Below, in pieces: positions 8,629 through 15,575 of a stretch of 64,000 nucleotides of DNA. The position numbers were made by a program, and so were the translations under genes. The stretch is from CAVXFS01 sp049582805. GTDB lineage: Bacteria > Pseudomonadota > Gammaproteobacteria > Burkholderiales > Gallionellaceae. Numbering within the stretch: position 1 is the stretch's first letter; each line of letters begins with the position of its first letter. The notes under the pieces are model-generated. The model saw only the letters and a list, made by a program, of their open reading frames with translations. It was not told the origin of the DNA and made no database searches. Location of the stretch: positions 58,867 through 122,866 of the forward strand of contig JBAUUR010000040.1 in assembly GCA_049582805.1 (NCBI GenBank). Reading direction: 5' to 3'.

Positions 8629-9765
8629 CTAACCGAAAGGGTCTTCCCTGAATTGTTTTTGTATCTCCTCCACCTCATCACGGCAATTGATCAAAGCCGC
8701 CACACATTCGCTGTCGAACTTGGTTCCCGCCATAGACTCCAAAAAAGCAAATGCCCTTTCGTTGCTCCATGCTTCTTTGTATGGGCGAACGCTGGTCAGC
8801 GCGTCGAAGACATCGGCAACTGCAACAATTTTCGCTTCAATGGGAATTTCTTCGTCCATCAGGCCGTTATAGCCGCTACCGTTAATCGCCTCATGATGAT
8901 AACGCGCGATATTGCGTAATATTTCTGCATGGGGGAATTCGTCCAAGCCAAGATTTGTCAGCATCATGTCTACCATCTCACCACCCTTTGAGGCGTGGGT
9001 TTTCATGGTATCGAATTCCTCTTCAGTTAACTTGCCAGGCTTGAGCAAAATGCTGTCGGCAATGCCGATTTTCCCTAAGTCATGCAGCGGTGAGAACAAA
9101 AATATATGCTCCACGAGTTCGTCGTCAAGCCGATATTTTTTTGCCACCTCTTTGGCGATCAAGCGCGCAAAGTTGGACATCCGGTCAAGATGCGCCCCTG
9201 TCTCAGCATCTCGGTGCAAGGTCATATTCGCGGCCGTTTTAACAATTGCATATAAGCTGCGCGTCGTTGACATATCGTGAATCACCAGCAAAGAAATAAA
9301 GTGGCCAACCATATCTAGAAAATGCAATGTTGGCTCATCAAAAACATCTTTCCGTTGAGAATTGAAGAACAAAAATCCGAAAAATTCGCCATTCATGAAC
9401 ATTGGCATTGTGTAGCTGGATTTGTACTTTAGCGCGGCAATGCGGCGCGCATGCTCTGCCGGGATATTACTGAAAATATCCAGATCATTTACGACGCGAG
9501 GACGACCTACCTTCAGGATTTCCATCATCGAGAAGGAATCCGCAAGCTTTGCGGAGTATAAAACCAAAGGATTCTCATCGTTACTGCTATGTAAAAATGT
9601 CTTGAGCAAATCGGTTTTTTGATCATAAATTGCCACCGAAATCCGGTCTATAAAATCAAAGCGGTGCTTTAAAAAGCCATGGACGTACTCAATTTTTTTC
9701 GACAATGGCAATTGGCCATTCAAGGCTGCCAAGACATCCTGATGTTCAAACATAATGTTAAGCAC
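8629..9765 (-). CDS. HD-GYP domain protein with GAF-like sensory domain
   Basis: 378 residues from a GTG at 9765; an ATG four codons in (9753) is the alternative. A GGGGGAG lies just upstream but is spaced poorly for both. Residues 20-170 look like a GAF-type sensory domain. The C-terminal HD-GYP domain has LHDLGKIGIADSILLKPGKL and then HHEAINGSGYNG: the GYP tripeptide is GYN here. The conserved segment AKIVAVADVFDALTSVRPYK is intact. It is likely a cytoplasmic c-di-GMP phosphodiesterase; the GYN change may affect activity or partner binding. Confidence 0.88.
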   Translation of the reverse strand: MLNIMFEHQDVLAALNGQLPLSKKIEYVHGFLKHRFDFIDRISVAIYDQKTDLLKTFLHSSNDENPLVLYSAKLADSFSMMEILKVGRPRVVNDLDIFSNIPAEHARRIAALKYKSSYTMPMFMNGEFFGFLFFNSQRKDVFDEPTLHFLDMVGHFISLLVIHDMSTTRSLYAIVKTAANMTLHRDAETGAHLDRMSNFARLIAKEVAKKYRLDDELVEHIFLFSPLHDLGKIGIADSILLKPGKLTEEEFDTMKTHASKGGEMVDMMLTNLGLDEFPHAEILRNIARYHHEAINGSGYNGLMDEEIPIEAKIVAVADVFDALTSVRPYKEAWSNERAFAFLESMAGTKFDSECVAALINCRDEVEEIQKQFREDPFG

Positions 9766-9911
9766 AGCTCCCCCTTGATAGAACTACGTTTGCAGTCTAT
9801 CAATTCTAAAGGGCAGGTCAACAAATTGTGACAAACAACAATCTCAAGCTTGTTTCCGGAATTGTCAAAGGGTGGAGCAAGGCATATAGATTTGCATTCC
9901 GGAATGAATGA

Positions 9912-10103
9912 CATAACGTCATTGCCGAAAGGGTGGAGACGGAAGAGCAACGACAAATCCTGCTGAATATCGGCTGCTCTCGCTACCAAGGGTATCTGTT
10001 TGGCGAGCCAGTGCCGATTGAGCAATTTGAGGCGTTACTTAAACAGGGCTGGTTGCTGTTGATGTTTGCGCGGTTGGCGAACGTCCGCTCTTCGCAACCC
10101 TGA
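9912..10103 (+). pseudogene. Remnant of an EAL-domain phosphodiesterase gene (C-terminal end)
   Basis: In one plus-strand frame this reads HNVIAERVETEEQRQILLNI followed by GCSRYQGYLFGEPVPIEQFE and ALLKQG, ending at a TGA at 10101. This is clearly the last part of an EAL domain: VIAEGVET, GC..YQGYLFG.P.P..FE. A TGA directly precedes the recognisable part (9909), no start codon or earlier EAL motifs remain in frame, and Gly in AEGVET is Arg here. It is a decayed gene fragment next to an HD-GYP gene and repeat R2. Confidence 0.82.
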
Positions 10104-10136
10104 CCCTCTGCAATCGGTCGAAATCGCCATGTTGTC

Positions 10137-10240
10137 AAGGACCGCTTTTGAGCAACGTAATTTCAAGTTGCCTGGAGGGAGGCAGCAAAAAAGAGATGTG
10201 GCGAACGGACAGTTTGCCTTGGACGAAGTTTGAATCACTC
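10137..10240 (+). repeat. Dispersed intergenic repeat R2, copy 1
   Basis: The stretch from GACCGCTTTTGAGCAACG to TTGAATCACT aligns with about 40430-40530 (CCACTTTCGAGCAGCG to TAGAATCACT) with scattered substitutions and small gaps; shared words include GAGCA.CGTAATT, ATGTGGCGAAC/ATATGGCGAAC and GACAGTTTG/GGCAGTTTG. Non-coding, just downstream of dnaJ. Boundaries are approximate. Confidence 0.6.
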
Positions 10241-10249
10241 CTTATGAGT

Positions 10250-11380
10250 TCACTGCCCGAAAAACTCCTTTACCTTGCTCATCCACGACCTGGCGCGCGG
10301 GCTGTGGCGCTCAGTGTCCTTGGAACTGATGGATTCCAGTTCGCGCAGCAGTTCCTTCTGCCGTTCGGTGAGGTTGACCGGAGTTTCCACCACGACGTGG
10401 CAATGCAGGTCGCCATGGGTTGAACTGCGCACGCCCTTGATGCCCTTGCCGCGCAGGCGGAAGATTTTCCCGCTTTGCGTTTCGGCGGGAATCTTGATGC
10501 GCGCGGAGCCGTCCAGCGTGGGGATTTCGATTTCTCCGCCCAGTGCGGCCGTGGAAAAGCTGATCGGCATCTCGCAGTGCAGGTCGTTGTGGTCGCGCTG
10601 AAAGACTGAATGCGGCGCGATTTGAATGACGACATACAAGTCGCCCGACGGGCCGCCGTTAACGCCTGCTTCTCCTTCACCGGACAAGCGAATGCGGTCG
10701 TCAATGTCGACCCCGGCAGGGATCTTCACCGACAGCGTTTTGTGTTGCTTGACGCGTCCCGCACCATTGCAATCCTTGCACGGCGAGGTGATCTGCTTGC
10801 CGCTGCCGTGGCAGCGCGGACAGGTTTGCTGGATCGAGAAGAAGCCCTGCTGCATGCGCACTTGCCCATGCCCGCCGCAGGTGGTGCAGGTGGTCGGGCT
10901 GGTGCCGGGCTTCGCGCCGCTGCCGTGGCAGGTTTCGCATTCGGCCATGGTCGGCACGCGGATCTGCGTCTCGGTACCGCGCGCGGCCTGCTCCAGGGTA
11001 ATCTCCAGGTTGTAGCGCAGGTCTGCGCCGCGGTGAACATTGCTGCGCCCGCCGCCGCCGCGTCCCCCGCCGAAGATGTCGCCGAAGATGTCGGAGAAAT
11101 CAAAGCCGGCGGCTCCGCCTGCGCCGAACGGACTGCCGCCGCCCATGCCGCCCGCCTCGAACGCGGCGTGGCCGTACTGGTCATAAGCGGCGCGCTTCTG
11201 CCCGTCGCTCAAGGTTTCGTAGGCTTCCTTGGCTTCCTTGAAGTGTTCCTCCGCTTTCGGATTATCCGGATTGCGGTCGGGGTGATGCTTCATCGCCAGC
11301 TTGCGGTAAGCCTTTTTTATTTCCTCGTCCGAAGCGTCGCGGTTGACGCCGAGGACTTCGTAGTAGTCTTTTTTTGGCAT
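10250..11380 (-). CDS. dnaJ: Chaperone protein DnaJ
   Basis: 376 residues. The J domain (1-70) carries KHHPDRNPDN with the HPD triad that stimulates DnaK. A Gly/Phe-rich linker follows (about 75-125). Four zinc-binding repeats lie at about 140-205: CETCHGSG, CTTCGGHG, CPRCHGSG and CKDCNGAG. The C-terminal substrate-binding domains are complete. It is the last gene of grpE-dnaK-dnaJ on the minus strand. Unusually there is no Shine-Dalgarno sequence: only four bases separate a hairpin repeat (11385-11455) from the ATG. Confidence 0.97.
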   Translation of the reverse strand: MPKKDYYEVLGVNRDASDEEIKKAYRKLAMKHHPDRNPDNPKAEEHFKEAKEAYETLSDGQKRAAYDQYGHAAFEAGGMGGGSPFGAGGAAGFDFSDIFGDIFGGGRGGGGRSNVHRGADLRYNLEITLEQAARGTETQIRVPTMAECETCHGSGAKPGTSPTTCTTCGGHGQVRMQQGFFSIQQTCPRCHGSGKQITSPCKDCNGAGRVKQHKTLSVKIPAGVDIDDRIRLSGEGEAGVNGGPSGDLYVVIQIAPHSVFQRDHNDLHCEMPISFSTAALGGEIEIPTLDGSARIKIPAETQSGKIFRLRGKGIKGVRSSTHGDLHCHVVVETPVNLTERQKELLRELESISSKDTERHSPRARSWMSKVKEFFGQ

Positions 11381-11384
11381 AGGG

Positions 11385-11455
11385 AGCTGGTAGCTCGTAG
11401 CCGGTAGCTCGTAGCTATAGCAGTTGCTCTTGCTACCAGCTACCAGCTACCGGCT
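11385..11455. repeat. Heptad-repeat hairpin between dnaK and dnaJ
   Basis: One arm is built of seven-base units of the form GCYSGTA (GCTGGTA, GCTCGTA, GCCGGTA, GCTCGTA) and the other arm (CTACCAGCTACCAGCTACCGGCT) is its near complement, with a short loop around CAGTTGCTCTTG. The hairpin begins at the dnaK stop codon and ends four bases before the dnaJ start. A related hairpin lies at 13484-13551. Confidence 0.85.
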
Positions 11456-13383
11456 TATTTTTTGTCTTTTACTTCGGTGAATTCCGCATCCACCACGTCG
11501 CCTTCATCCTTCTTCTGTTCAGCGTGTGCGCCGCTGGGTTCCCCGCCAGCCTGTGCTTTGGCCTGTTCGGCGGCGTACATCTTTTCGCCCAGTTTTTGCG
11601 CGGCGCTGGCAAGCGCTTCGGCCTTGCTGTCAATAGCAGCCTTGTCGTCGCCCTTCACGGCTTCTTCGGCGCCTTTCAAAGCGGATTCGATCGCGCCCTT
11701 TTCATCCGCGCTGAGCTGGTCACCATATTCTTTCAGCGACTTCTGCGTGGAGTGGATCAGCGCATCCAGCTGATTGCGCGCAGTGACCAGCTCAATGGCC
11801 TTCTTGTCCTCGTCGGCGTGCGTTTCGGCGTCCTGCACCATGCGCTGGATCTCCGACTCGGACAGGCCGGAACTGGCCTGGATCTTGATCTTGTTCTCCT
11901 TGCCGGTGGCCTTGTCCTTCGCGCTGACATGCAGAATGCCGTTGGCGTCGATGTCGAAGGTCACTTCGATCTGCGGCATGCCGCGCGGCGCGGGCGGGAT
12001 ATCGGTCAGGTTGAACTGGCCCAGGCTTTTGTTGCCGGATGCCATTTCACGCTCGCCCTGCAACACGTGGATGGTCACCGCATTCTGGTTGTCGTCGGCG
12101 GTGGAGAACACTTGCGAAGCCTTGCTCGGGATCGTGGTGTTCTTCTTGATCAGCTTGGTCATCACGCCGCCCAGCGTCTCGATACCCAGCGACAGCGGGG
12201 TCACGTCCAGCAGCAGCACGTCTTTCACCTCGCCTTGCAGCACGCCGCCCTGGATCGCCGCGCCCACGGCCACGGCCTCGTCCGGGTTCACGTCCTTGCG
12301 CGGTTCCTTGCCGAAGAATTCCTTCACCTTCTCCTGCACCTTGGGCATGCGCGTCTGGCCGCCGACCAGGATCACGTCGGCGATGTCGGAGGCGGACACG
12401 CCGGCGTCCTTCATGGCGATCTTGCATGGCTCGATGGTGCGCGCGATCAGGTCCTCCACCAGGCTTTCCAGCTTGGCGCGGGTGATCTTCACCGCCAGGT
12501 GTTTCGGGCCGCTCGCGTCCGCCGTGATGTACGGCAGGTTCACTTCGGTCTGCTGCGCGGAAGACAGTTCGATCTTGGCCTTTTCCGCCGCATCCTTCAG
12601 GCGTTGCAGGGCAAGCATGTCCTTCTTCAGGTCGATGCCGCTTTCCTTCTTGAACTCATCCACCAGATGTTCGATGACGCGCATGTCGAAGTCTTCGCCG
12701 CCAAGGAAGGTGTTGCCGTTGGTGGACATCACTTCGAACTGGTGCTCGCCTTCGATCTCTGCGATGTCGATGATGGAAATGTCGAAAGTGCCGCCGCCCA
12801 GGTCATACACCGCGATCTTGCGGTCGCCTTCCTGCTTGTCCAGGCCGAAGGCCAGCGCGGCCGCCGTCGGCTCGTTGATGATGCGCTTCACTTCCAGGCC
12901 GGCGATGCGGCCTGCGTCCTTGGTAGCCTGGCGCTGCGAATCGTTGAAGTAGGCGGGCACGGTGATGACCGCTTCGGTGACCGGTTCGCCCAGATAATCC
13001 TCGGCGGTCTTCTTCATCTTCACCAGCACTTGCGCGGAAATCTCCGGCGGCGCGATATCCTTGTCGCGCACCTTGACCCAGGCATCGCCGTTCTTCGCCT
13101 TGACGATGCCGTACGGCACCATCGCAATGTCCTTCTGTACCATCGGCTCTTCGAAACGGCGGCCGATCAGGCGCTTTATGCCATATAGCGTATTCTTCGG
13201 GTTGGTCACGGCCTGGCGTTTGGCTGCCGCGCCGACCAGGACTTCGCCGTCTTCCATGTAGGCGATGATCGAAGGCGTGGTGCGCGCGCCCTCGGCGTTC
13301 TCGATCACCTTGGGTTTGCCGCCTTCCATGATGGCGACGCACGAGTTTGTGGTGCCGAGGTCAATACCGATCACTTTTCCCAT
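11455..13383 (-). CDS. dnaK: Chaperone protein DnaK (Hsp70)
   Basis: 642 residues. The ATPase domain opens with GKVIGIDLGTTNSCVAIMEG and contains VTEAVITVPAYFNDSQRQAT and AVYDLGGGTFDISI. The substrate-binding domain and helical lid follow, ending in the typical acidic EGDVVDAEFTEVKDKK. The start is set at 13383, where AAAGGA lies six bases upstream; the ATG two codons earlier touches that site. It works with DnaJ and GrpE in protein folding and heat-shock control. Confidence 0.98.
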   Translation of the reverse strand: MGKVIGIDLGTTNSCVAIMEGGKPKVIENAEGARTTPSIIAYMEDGEVLVGAAAKRQAVTNPKNTLYGIKRLIGRRFEEPMVQKDIAMVPYGIVKAKNGDAWVKVRDKDIAPPEISAQVLVKMKKTAEDYLGEPVTEAVITVPAYFNDSQRQATKDAGRIAGLEVKRIINEPTAAALAFGLDKQEGDRKIAVYDLGGGTFDISIIDIAEIEGEHQFEVMSTNGNTFLGGEDFDMRVIEHLVDEFKKESGIDLKKDMLALQRLKDAAEKAKIELSSAQQTEVNLPYITADASGPKHLAVKITRAKLESLVEDLIARTIEPCKIAMKDAGVSASDIADVILVGGQTRMPKVQEKVKEFFGKEPRKDVNPDEAVAVGAAIQGGVLQGEVKDVLLLDVTPLSLGIETLGGVMTKLIKKNTTIPSKASQVFSTADDNQNAVTIHVLQGEREMASGNKSLGQFNLTDIPPAPRGMPQIEVTFDIDANGILHVSAKDKATGKENKIKIQASSGLSESEIQRMVQDAETHADEDKKAIELVTARNQLDALIHSTQKSLKEYGDQLSADEKGAIESALKGAEEAVKGDDKAAIDSKAEALASAAQKLGEKMYAAEQAKAQAGGEPSGAHAEQKKDEGDVVDAEFTEVKDKK

Positions 13384-13450
13384 TTTCATTCCTTTCGATC
13401 AAAATTTGGTTGCATGCGTGAATCAAAATCTGTTGCTGTCTTGCTGCTTA

Positions 13451-13478
13451 AGGTGAGGGCGGGGCGGGGGATTTCAAG
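13451..13478 (-). promoter_or_regulatory. Weak sigma-32-like promoter before dnaK
   Basis: On the minus strand CTTGAAA (13472-13478) exactly matches the sigma-32 -35 element. After 13 bases comes CCTCACCT (13451-13458), which matches the CCCCATNT -10 element only partly. It could give dnaK its own heat-shock transcript in addition to the one from grpE. Confidence 0.4.
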
Positions 13479-13483
13479 TCTTT

Positions 13484-13551
13484 AGCTAGTAGCCGGTAGC
13501 TGGTAGCCTGTAGCAAAACCGGGTCTGGCTACCGGCTACCAGCTACTAGCT
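13484..13551. repeat. Heptad-repeat hairpin between grpE and dnaK
   Basis: The left arm AGCTAGTAGCCGGTAGCTGG and the right arm (CTACCGGCT and ACCAGCTACTAGCT units) are almost perfect inverted repeats of about 24 bases, with a loop around AAAACCGGGTCTGG. The element abuts the grpE stop codon at 13552. It is made of the same seven-base GTAGCYS units as the hairpin after dnaK. Confidence 0.85.
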
Positions 13552-14079
13552 TCATTCCTTACCCTTCGCCACCATAACCAGCGCCGGCCGCAATACGCGG
13601 TCATGCAACTGATAACCCTTCTGCATCACGGTAACCACGGTGTTCGGTTCCTGCTCGCTTTCCACCATGCCGATGGCCTGATGTTTGTGCGCATCGAATT
13701 TCTCGCCGACCGGGCTGATTTCCCGGATGTTGAATTTCTCGAACACGCCGGACAGCTGCTTCAGAGTCAACTCCATGCCGCTCTTGAAGCTTTCCACGTT
13801 CCCGGTCTGCACTGCCAGGCCGGCCTGCAAGCTGTCCATAACCGCCAGCAGTTCGTTGGAGAAGCGCTCCACGGCGAATTTCTGCGCCTTGCTGATGTCT
13901 TCCTGCGCGCGGCGGCGGATGTTCTCGCCCTCGGCCTTGGCGTACATCCAGGCATCATAATGTTCCTGCGCCTTCAGCTCGGCGGCCTGCAGCATTTCTT
14001 CCAGGCTGGGCATTACCTCGGACTGCACTGCGGCAGCTTCCTGCTGCGGGTCCTGCGGGGTGGTTTCGTTGTTGGTCAT
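13552..14079 (-). CDS. grpE: Nucleotide exchange factor GrpE
   Basis: 175 residues, the usual GrpE length. An acidic, flexible N-terminus precedes a long helical region (about 25-110), followed by the compact beta domain with VGEKFDAHKHQAIGMVES and the family ending VLQKGYQLHDRVLRPALVMV-type segment (here MQKGYQLHDRVLRPALVMVA). It releases ADP from DnaK. The AGAGGCAG just before ATG serves as ribosome binding site. A strong sigma-32 promoter lies upstream, so it heads the grpE-dnaK-dnaJ heat-shock cluster. Confidence 0.97.
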   Translation of the reverse strand: MTNNETTPQDPQQEAAAVQSEVMPSLEEMLQAAELKAQEHYDAWMYAKAEGENIRRRAQEDISKAQKFAVERFSNELLAVMDSLQAGLAVQTGNVESFKSGMELTLKQLSGVFEKFNIREISPVGEKFDAHKHQAIGMVESEQEPNTVVTVMQKGYQLHDRVLRPALVMVAKGKE

Positions 14080-14107
14080 CTGCCTCTCCGATTCTGCGAT
14101 TCTGGGC

Positions 14108-14135
14108 AGATGGGGTTGGAATGCCAGGTTTCAAG
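14108..14135 (-). promoter_or_regulatory. Sigma-32 heat-shock promoter of grpE
   Basis: On the minus strand CTTGAAA (14129-14135) is followed after exactly 13 bases by CCCCATCT (14108-14115). This matches the sigma-32 consensus CTTGAAA-N11-16-CCCCATNT at every defined position, about 30 bases upstream of the grpE start. Confidence 0.88.
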
Positions 14136-14164
14136 AGTCAAAGTGAAAAAAATTTCGGCAGGTA

Positions 14165-14269
14165 GAATGCAGGTTTGCCGGTACTGATGCAGATGACTAC
14201 CTCGCCGAACTGCGCGTCACCTTCAAGGCCAAACGTAATTTCATGAAAATGCTGGATCAACTTCGATGA
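14165..14269 (+). pseudogene. Short C-terminal gene remnant, family unrecognised
   Basis: A plus-strand frame reads DADDYLAELRVTFKAKRNFM and ends KMLDQLR with a TGA at 14267. The charged, helical look of a protein C-terminus is convincing, but a stop lies upstream near 14144 and no start is available. It is probably the tail of a gene disrupted when the island at 14.1-25.7 kb arrived. The parent family was not identified. Confidence 0.4.
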
Positions 14270-14327
14270 TAGGTTTCCCTTGCGGGTGCAGCCAGATTTT
14301 CGGGAACGGACAATGGGAGATTGACTA

Positions 14328-14738
14328 ATGGCAGCCAGACCTGAAACAAAAGTGCTTGCACAAACCAAGAAAAGCGCGCCGCGTGATTTGGCTGGATACC
14401 CGTTGATCCGCAACGAAATCGTCAAGCTGCTACAGTCCGCAAGGCAGGCCGCTGCACGTACTGTTAATGCACTGATGACCGTCACCTATTGGGAAATTGG
14501 GCGGCGTATCGTCGAGGCAGAACAAAAGGGTAAACGATGCGCTGATTATGGCGAGCAATTGATTGAACGGCTGGCGAAAGACCTTACAGCCATCTTTGGC
14601 CGTGGGTTTGGGATGGTTAACCTTACCCAAATGCGCCGTTTTTACTTGCTCTGGCCACAGCAAACAATTTTTCAGACACCGTCTGTACTTTCCGTGGGCA
14701 GCCCCAGCCTTGTATCCGTAGCCATTGCAGGAGATTGA
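14328..14738 (+). pseudogene. Truncated DUF1016 (YhcG-type) nuclease gene
   Basis: 136 residues. From about residue 25 it matches the N-terminal domain of DUF1016 proteins: VTYWEIGRRIVEAEQKGKRC, YGEQLIERLAKDLTAIFGRG and LTQMRRFYLLWP. This parallels residues 20-100 of the full-length relative at 21774-23015. After the Pro of LLWP the sequence leaves the family and stops; the C-terminal nuclease domain is missing and was not found in other frames downstream. It is most likely a decayed duplicate or the leftover of an earlier island. Confidence 0.75.
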
Positions 14739-14853
14739 GGGGCTGAGTCTTCAAGTATTGGATGCCCCAGTCGCAAACAATACGAATTCGGAGGAATGAT
14801 GGCAACAGGCATCGGCAACAGAAACGATAAGCTATCTACCCTTCAAATGCACC

Positions 14854-14882
14854 TTGCGTATATGTCAATATTGACATATAAT
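14854..14882 (+). promoter_or_regulatory. Promoter with palindromic operator for the toxin-antitoxin pair
   Basis: A perfect 22-base palindrome, TATATGTCAATATTGACATATA (14859-14880), lies immediately before the toxin gene in two 11-base half-sites. It fills the spacer of a promoter with TTGCGT at 14854-14859, 17 bases, then TATAAT at 14877-14882. The -10 box is only seven bases before the ATG at 14890, so the transcript should be leaderless or nearly so. The likely binding protein is the HTH antitoxin encoded downstream. Confidence 0.8.
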
Positions 14883-14889
14883 CCACCGC

Positions 14890-15222
14890 ATGAGCAAGCA
14901 GCGAAAACCTTTGGCGTGGCTGCATGGCGAAGTCAAAACGCCGCCGTTTTCTGCCGAGGGAAGAATTGAAGCGGGTGTTTTATTGCGACACCTGCAAGAG
15001 GGCATCAAAATATCGCTGCCACACTCAAGGCCAATGCCCAGTATCGGTCGCGGTTGTCATGAATTAAGAATCCCCGACGAAAATCGTACTTGGCGCATTG
15101 TGTATTACGTTAATACGGTAGCCATCGTGATTCTGGAAGTGTTTGCCAAAACCACCAACCAAACGTCCCAAGCCATAATTGACATTTGCAAGGCGAGACT
15201 GAAACACTACAAATCAATTTAG
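14890..15222 (+). CDS. HigB/RelE-type toxin (Gp49-like family)
   Basis: 110 residues. The pattern fits the phage-derived Gp49-like/HigB toxins of the RelE superfamily, which cleave mRNA at the ribosome: a basic N-terminus, GCHELRIPDENRTWRIVYYV in the beta sheet, AIVILEVFAKTTNQT and a C-terminal helix DICKARLKHY. No Shine-Dalgarno sequence precedes the ATG and the -10 box is seven bases away, so translation from a leaderless message is likely. The antitoxin follows after 16 bases, giving the reversed toxin-first order typical of higBA. Confidence 0.85.
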   Translation: MSKQRKPLAWLHGEVKTPPFSAEGRIEAGVLLRHLQEGIKISLPHSRPMPSIGRGCHELRIPDENRTWRIVYYVNTVAIVILEVFAKTTNQTSQAIIDICKARLKHYKSI

Positions 15223-15238
15223 CAGGAGGACAAATGCT

Positions 15239-15568
15239 ATGAAGACTAACAAATTAGAACGCCTCCAAGCCGGAGGCTGGAAAGTCGGCAACACAGAGAA
15301 TTTTCTGCAATTAAGTAATGAAGAGGCGCGGCTCGTCGCTCTCAAGCTCTCGCTGATCAGCGCGGTAAAAAAATCACGTATCAAACGAAAACTCTCTCAA
15401 ATTGACCTCGCGCAACGTATGAAATCGAGCCAATCGCGCATTGCTAAAATTGAAGCTGGCGATCCTTCAGTATCGCTGGATTTGATTGTGCGTGCGCTCA
15501 TCGCAAGCGGCGCAACCACGCGCGATATTCAGGCGGCGTTTACGGCAAACGAACGGGTGGCGGGTTAA
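15239..15568 (+). CDS. HigA-like HTH antitoxin
   Basis: 109 residues with a helix-turn-helix of the XRE/Cro type at about 50-95: RIKRKLSQIDLAQRMKSSQS followed by RIAKIEAGDPSVSLDLIVRA. It should neutralise the upstream toxin and bind the palindrome at 14859-14880. It lies 16 bases after the toxin; the linker holds AGCAGGAGGACAA as a strong ribosome binding site, so the antitoxin is translated much better than the toxin. The next gene starts seven bases after its stop and could be co-transcribed. Confidence 0.87.
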   Translation: MKTNKLERLQAGGWKVGNTENFLQLSNEEARLVALKLSLISAVKKSRIKRKLSQIDLAQRMKSSQSRIAKIEAGDPSVSLDLIVRALIASGATTRDIQAAFTANERVAG

Positions 15569-15575
15569 TTCAGCC

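Noticed and set aside
11524..13188. A 554-codon open frame antisense to dnaK
   Set aside because: Long antisense frames opposite dnaK are a known by-product of its codon use; the translated sequence is rich in His, Arg, Gln and Leu with no domain, and dnaK itself is certain.
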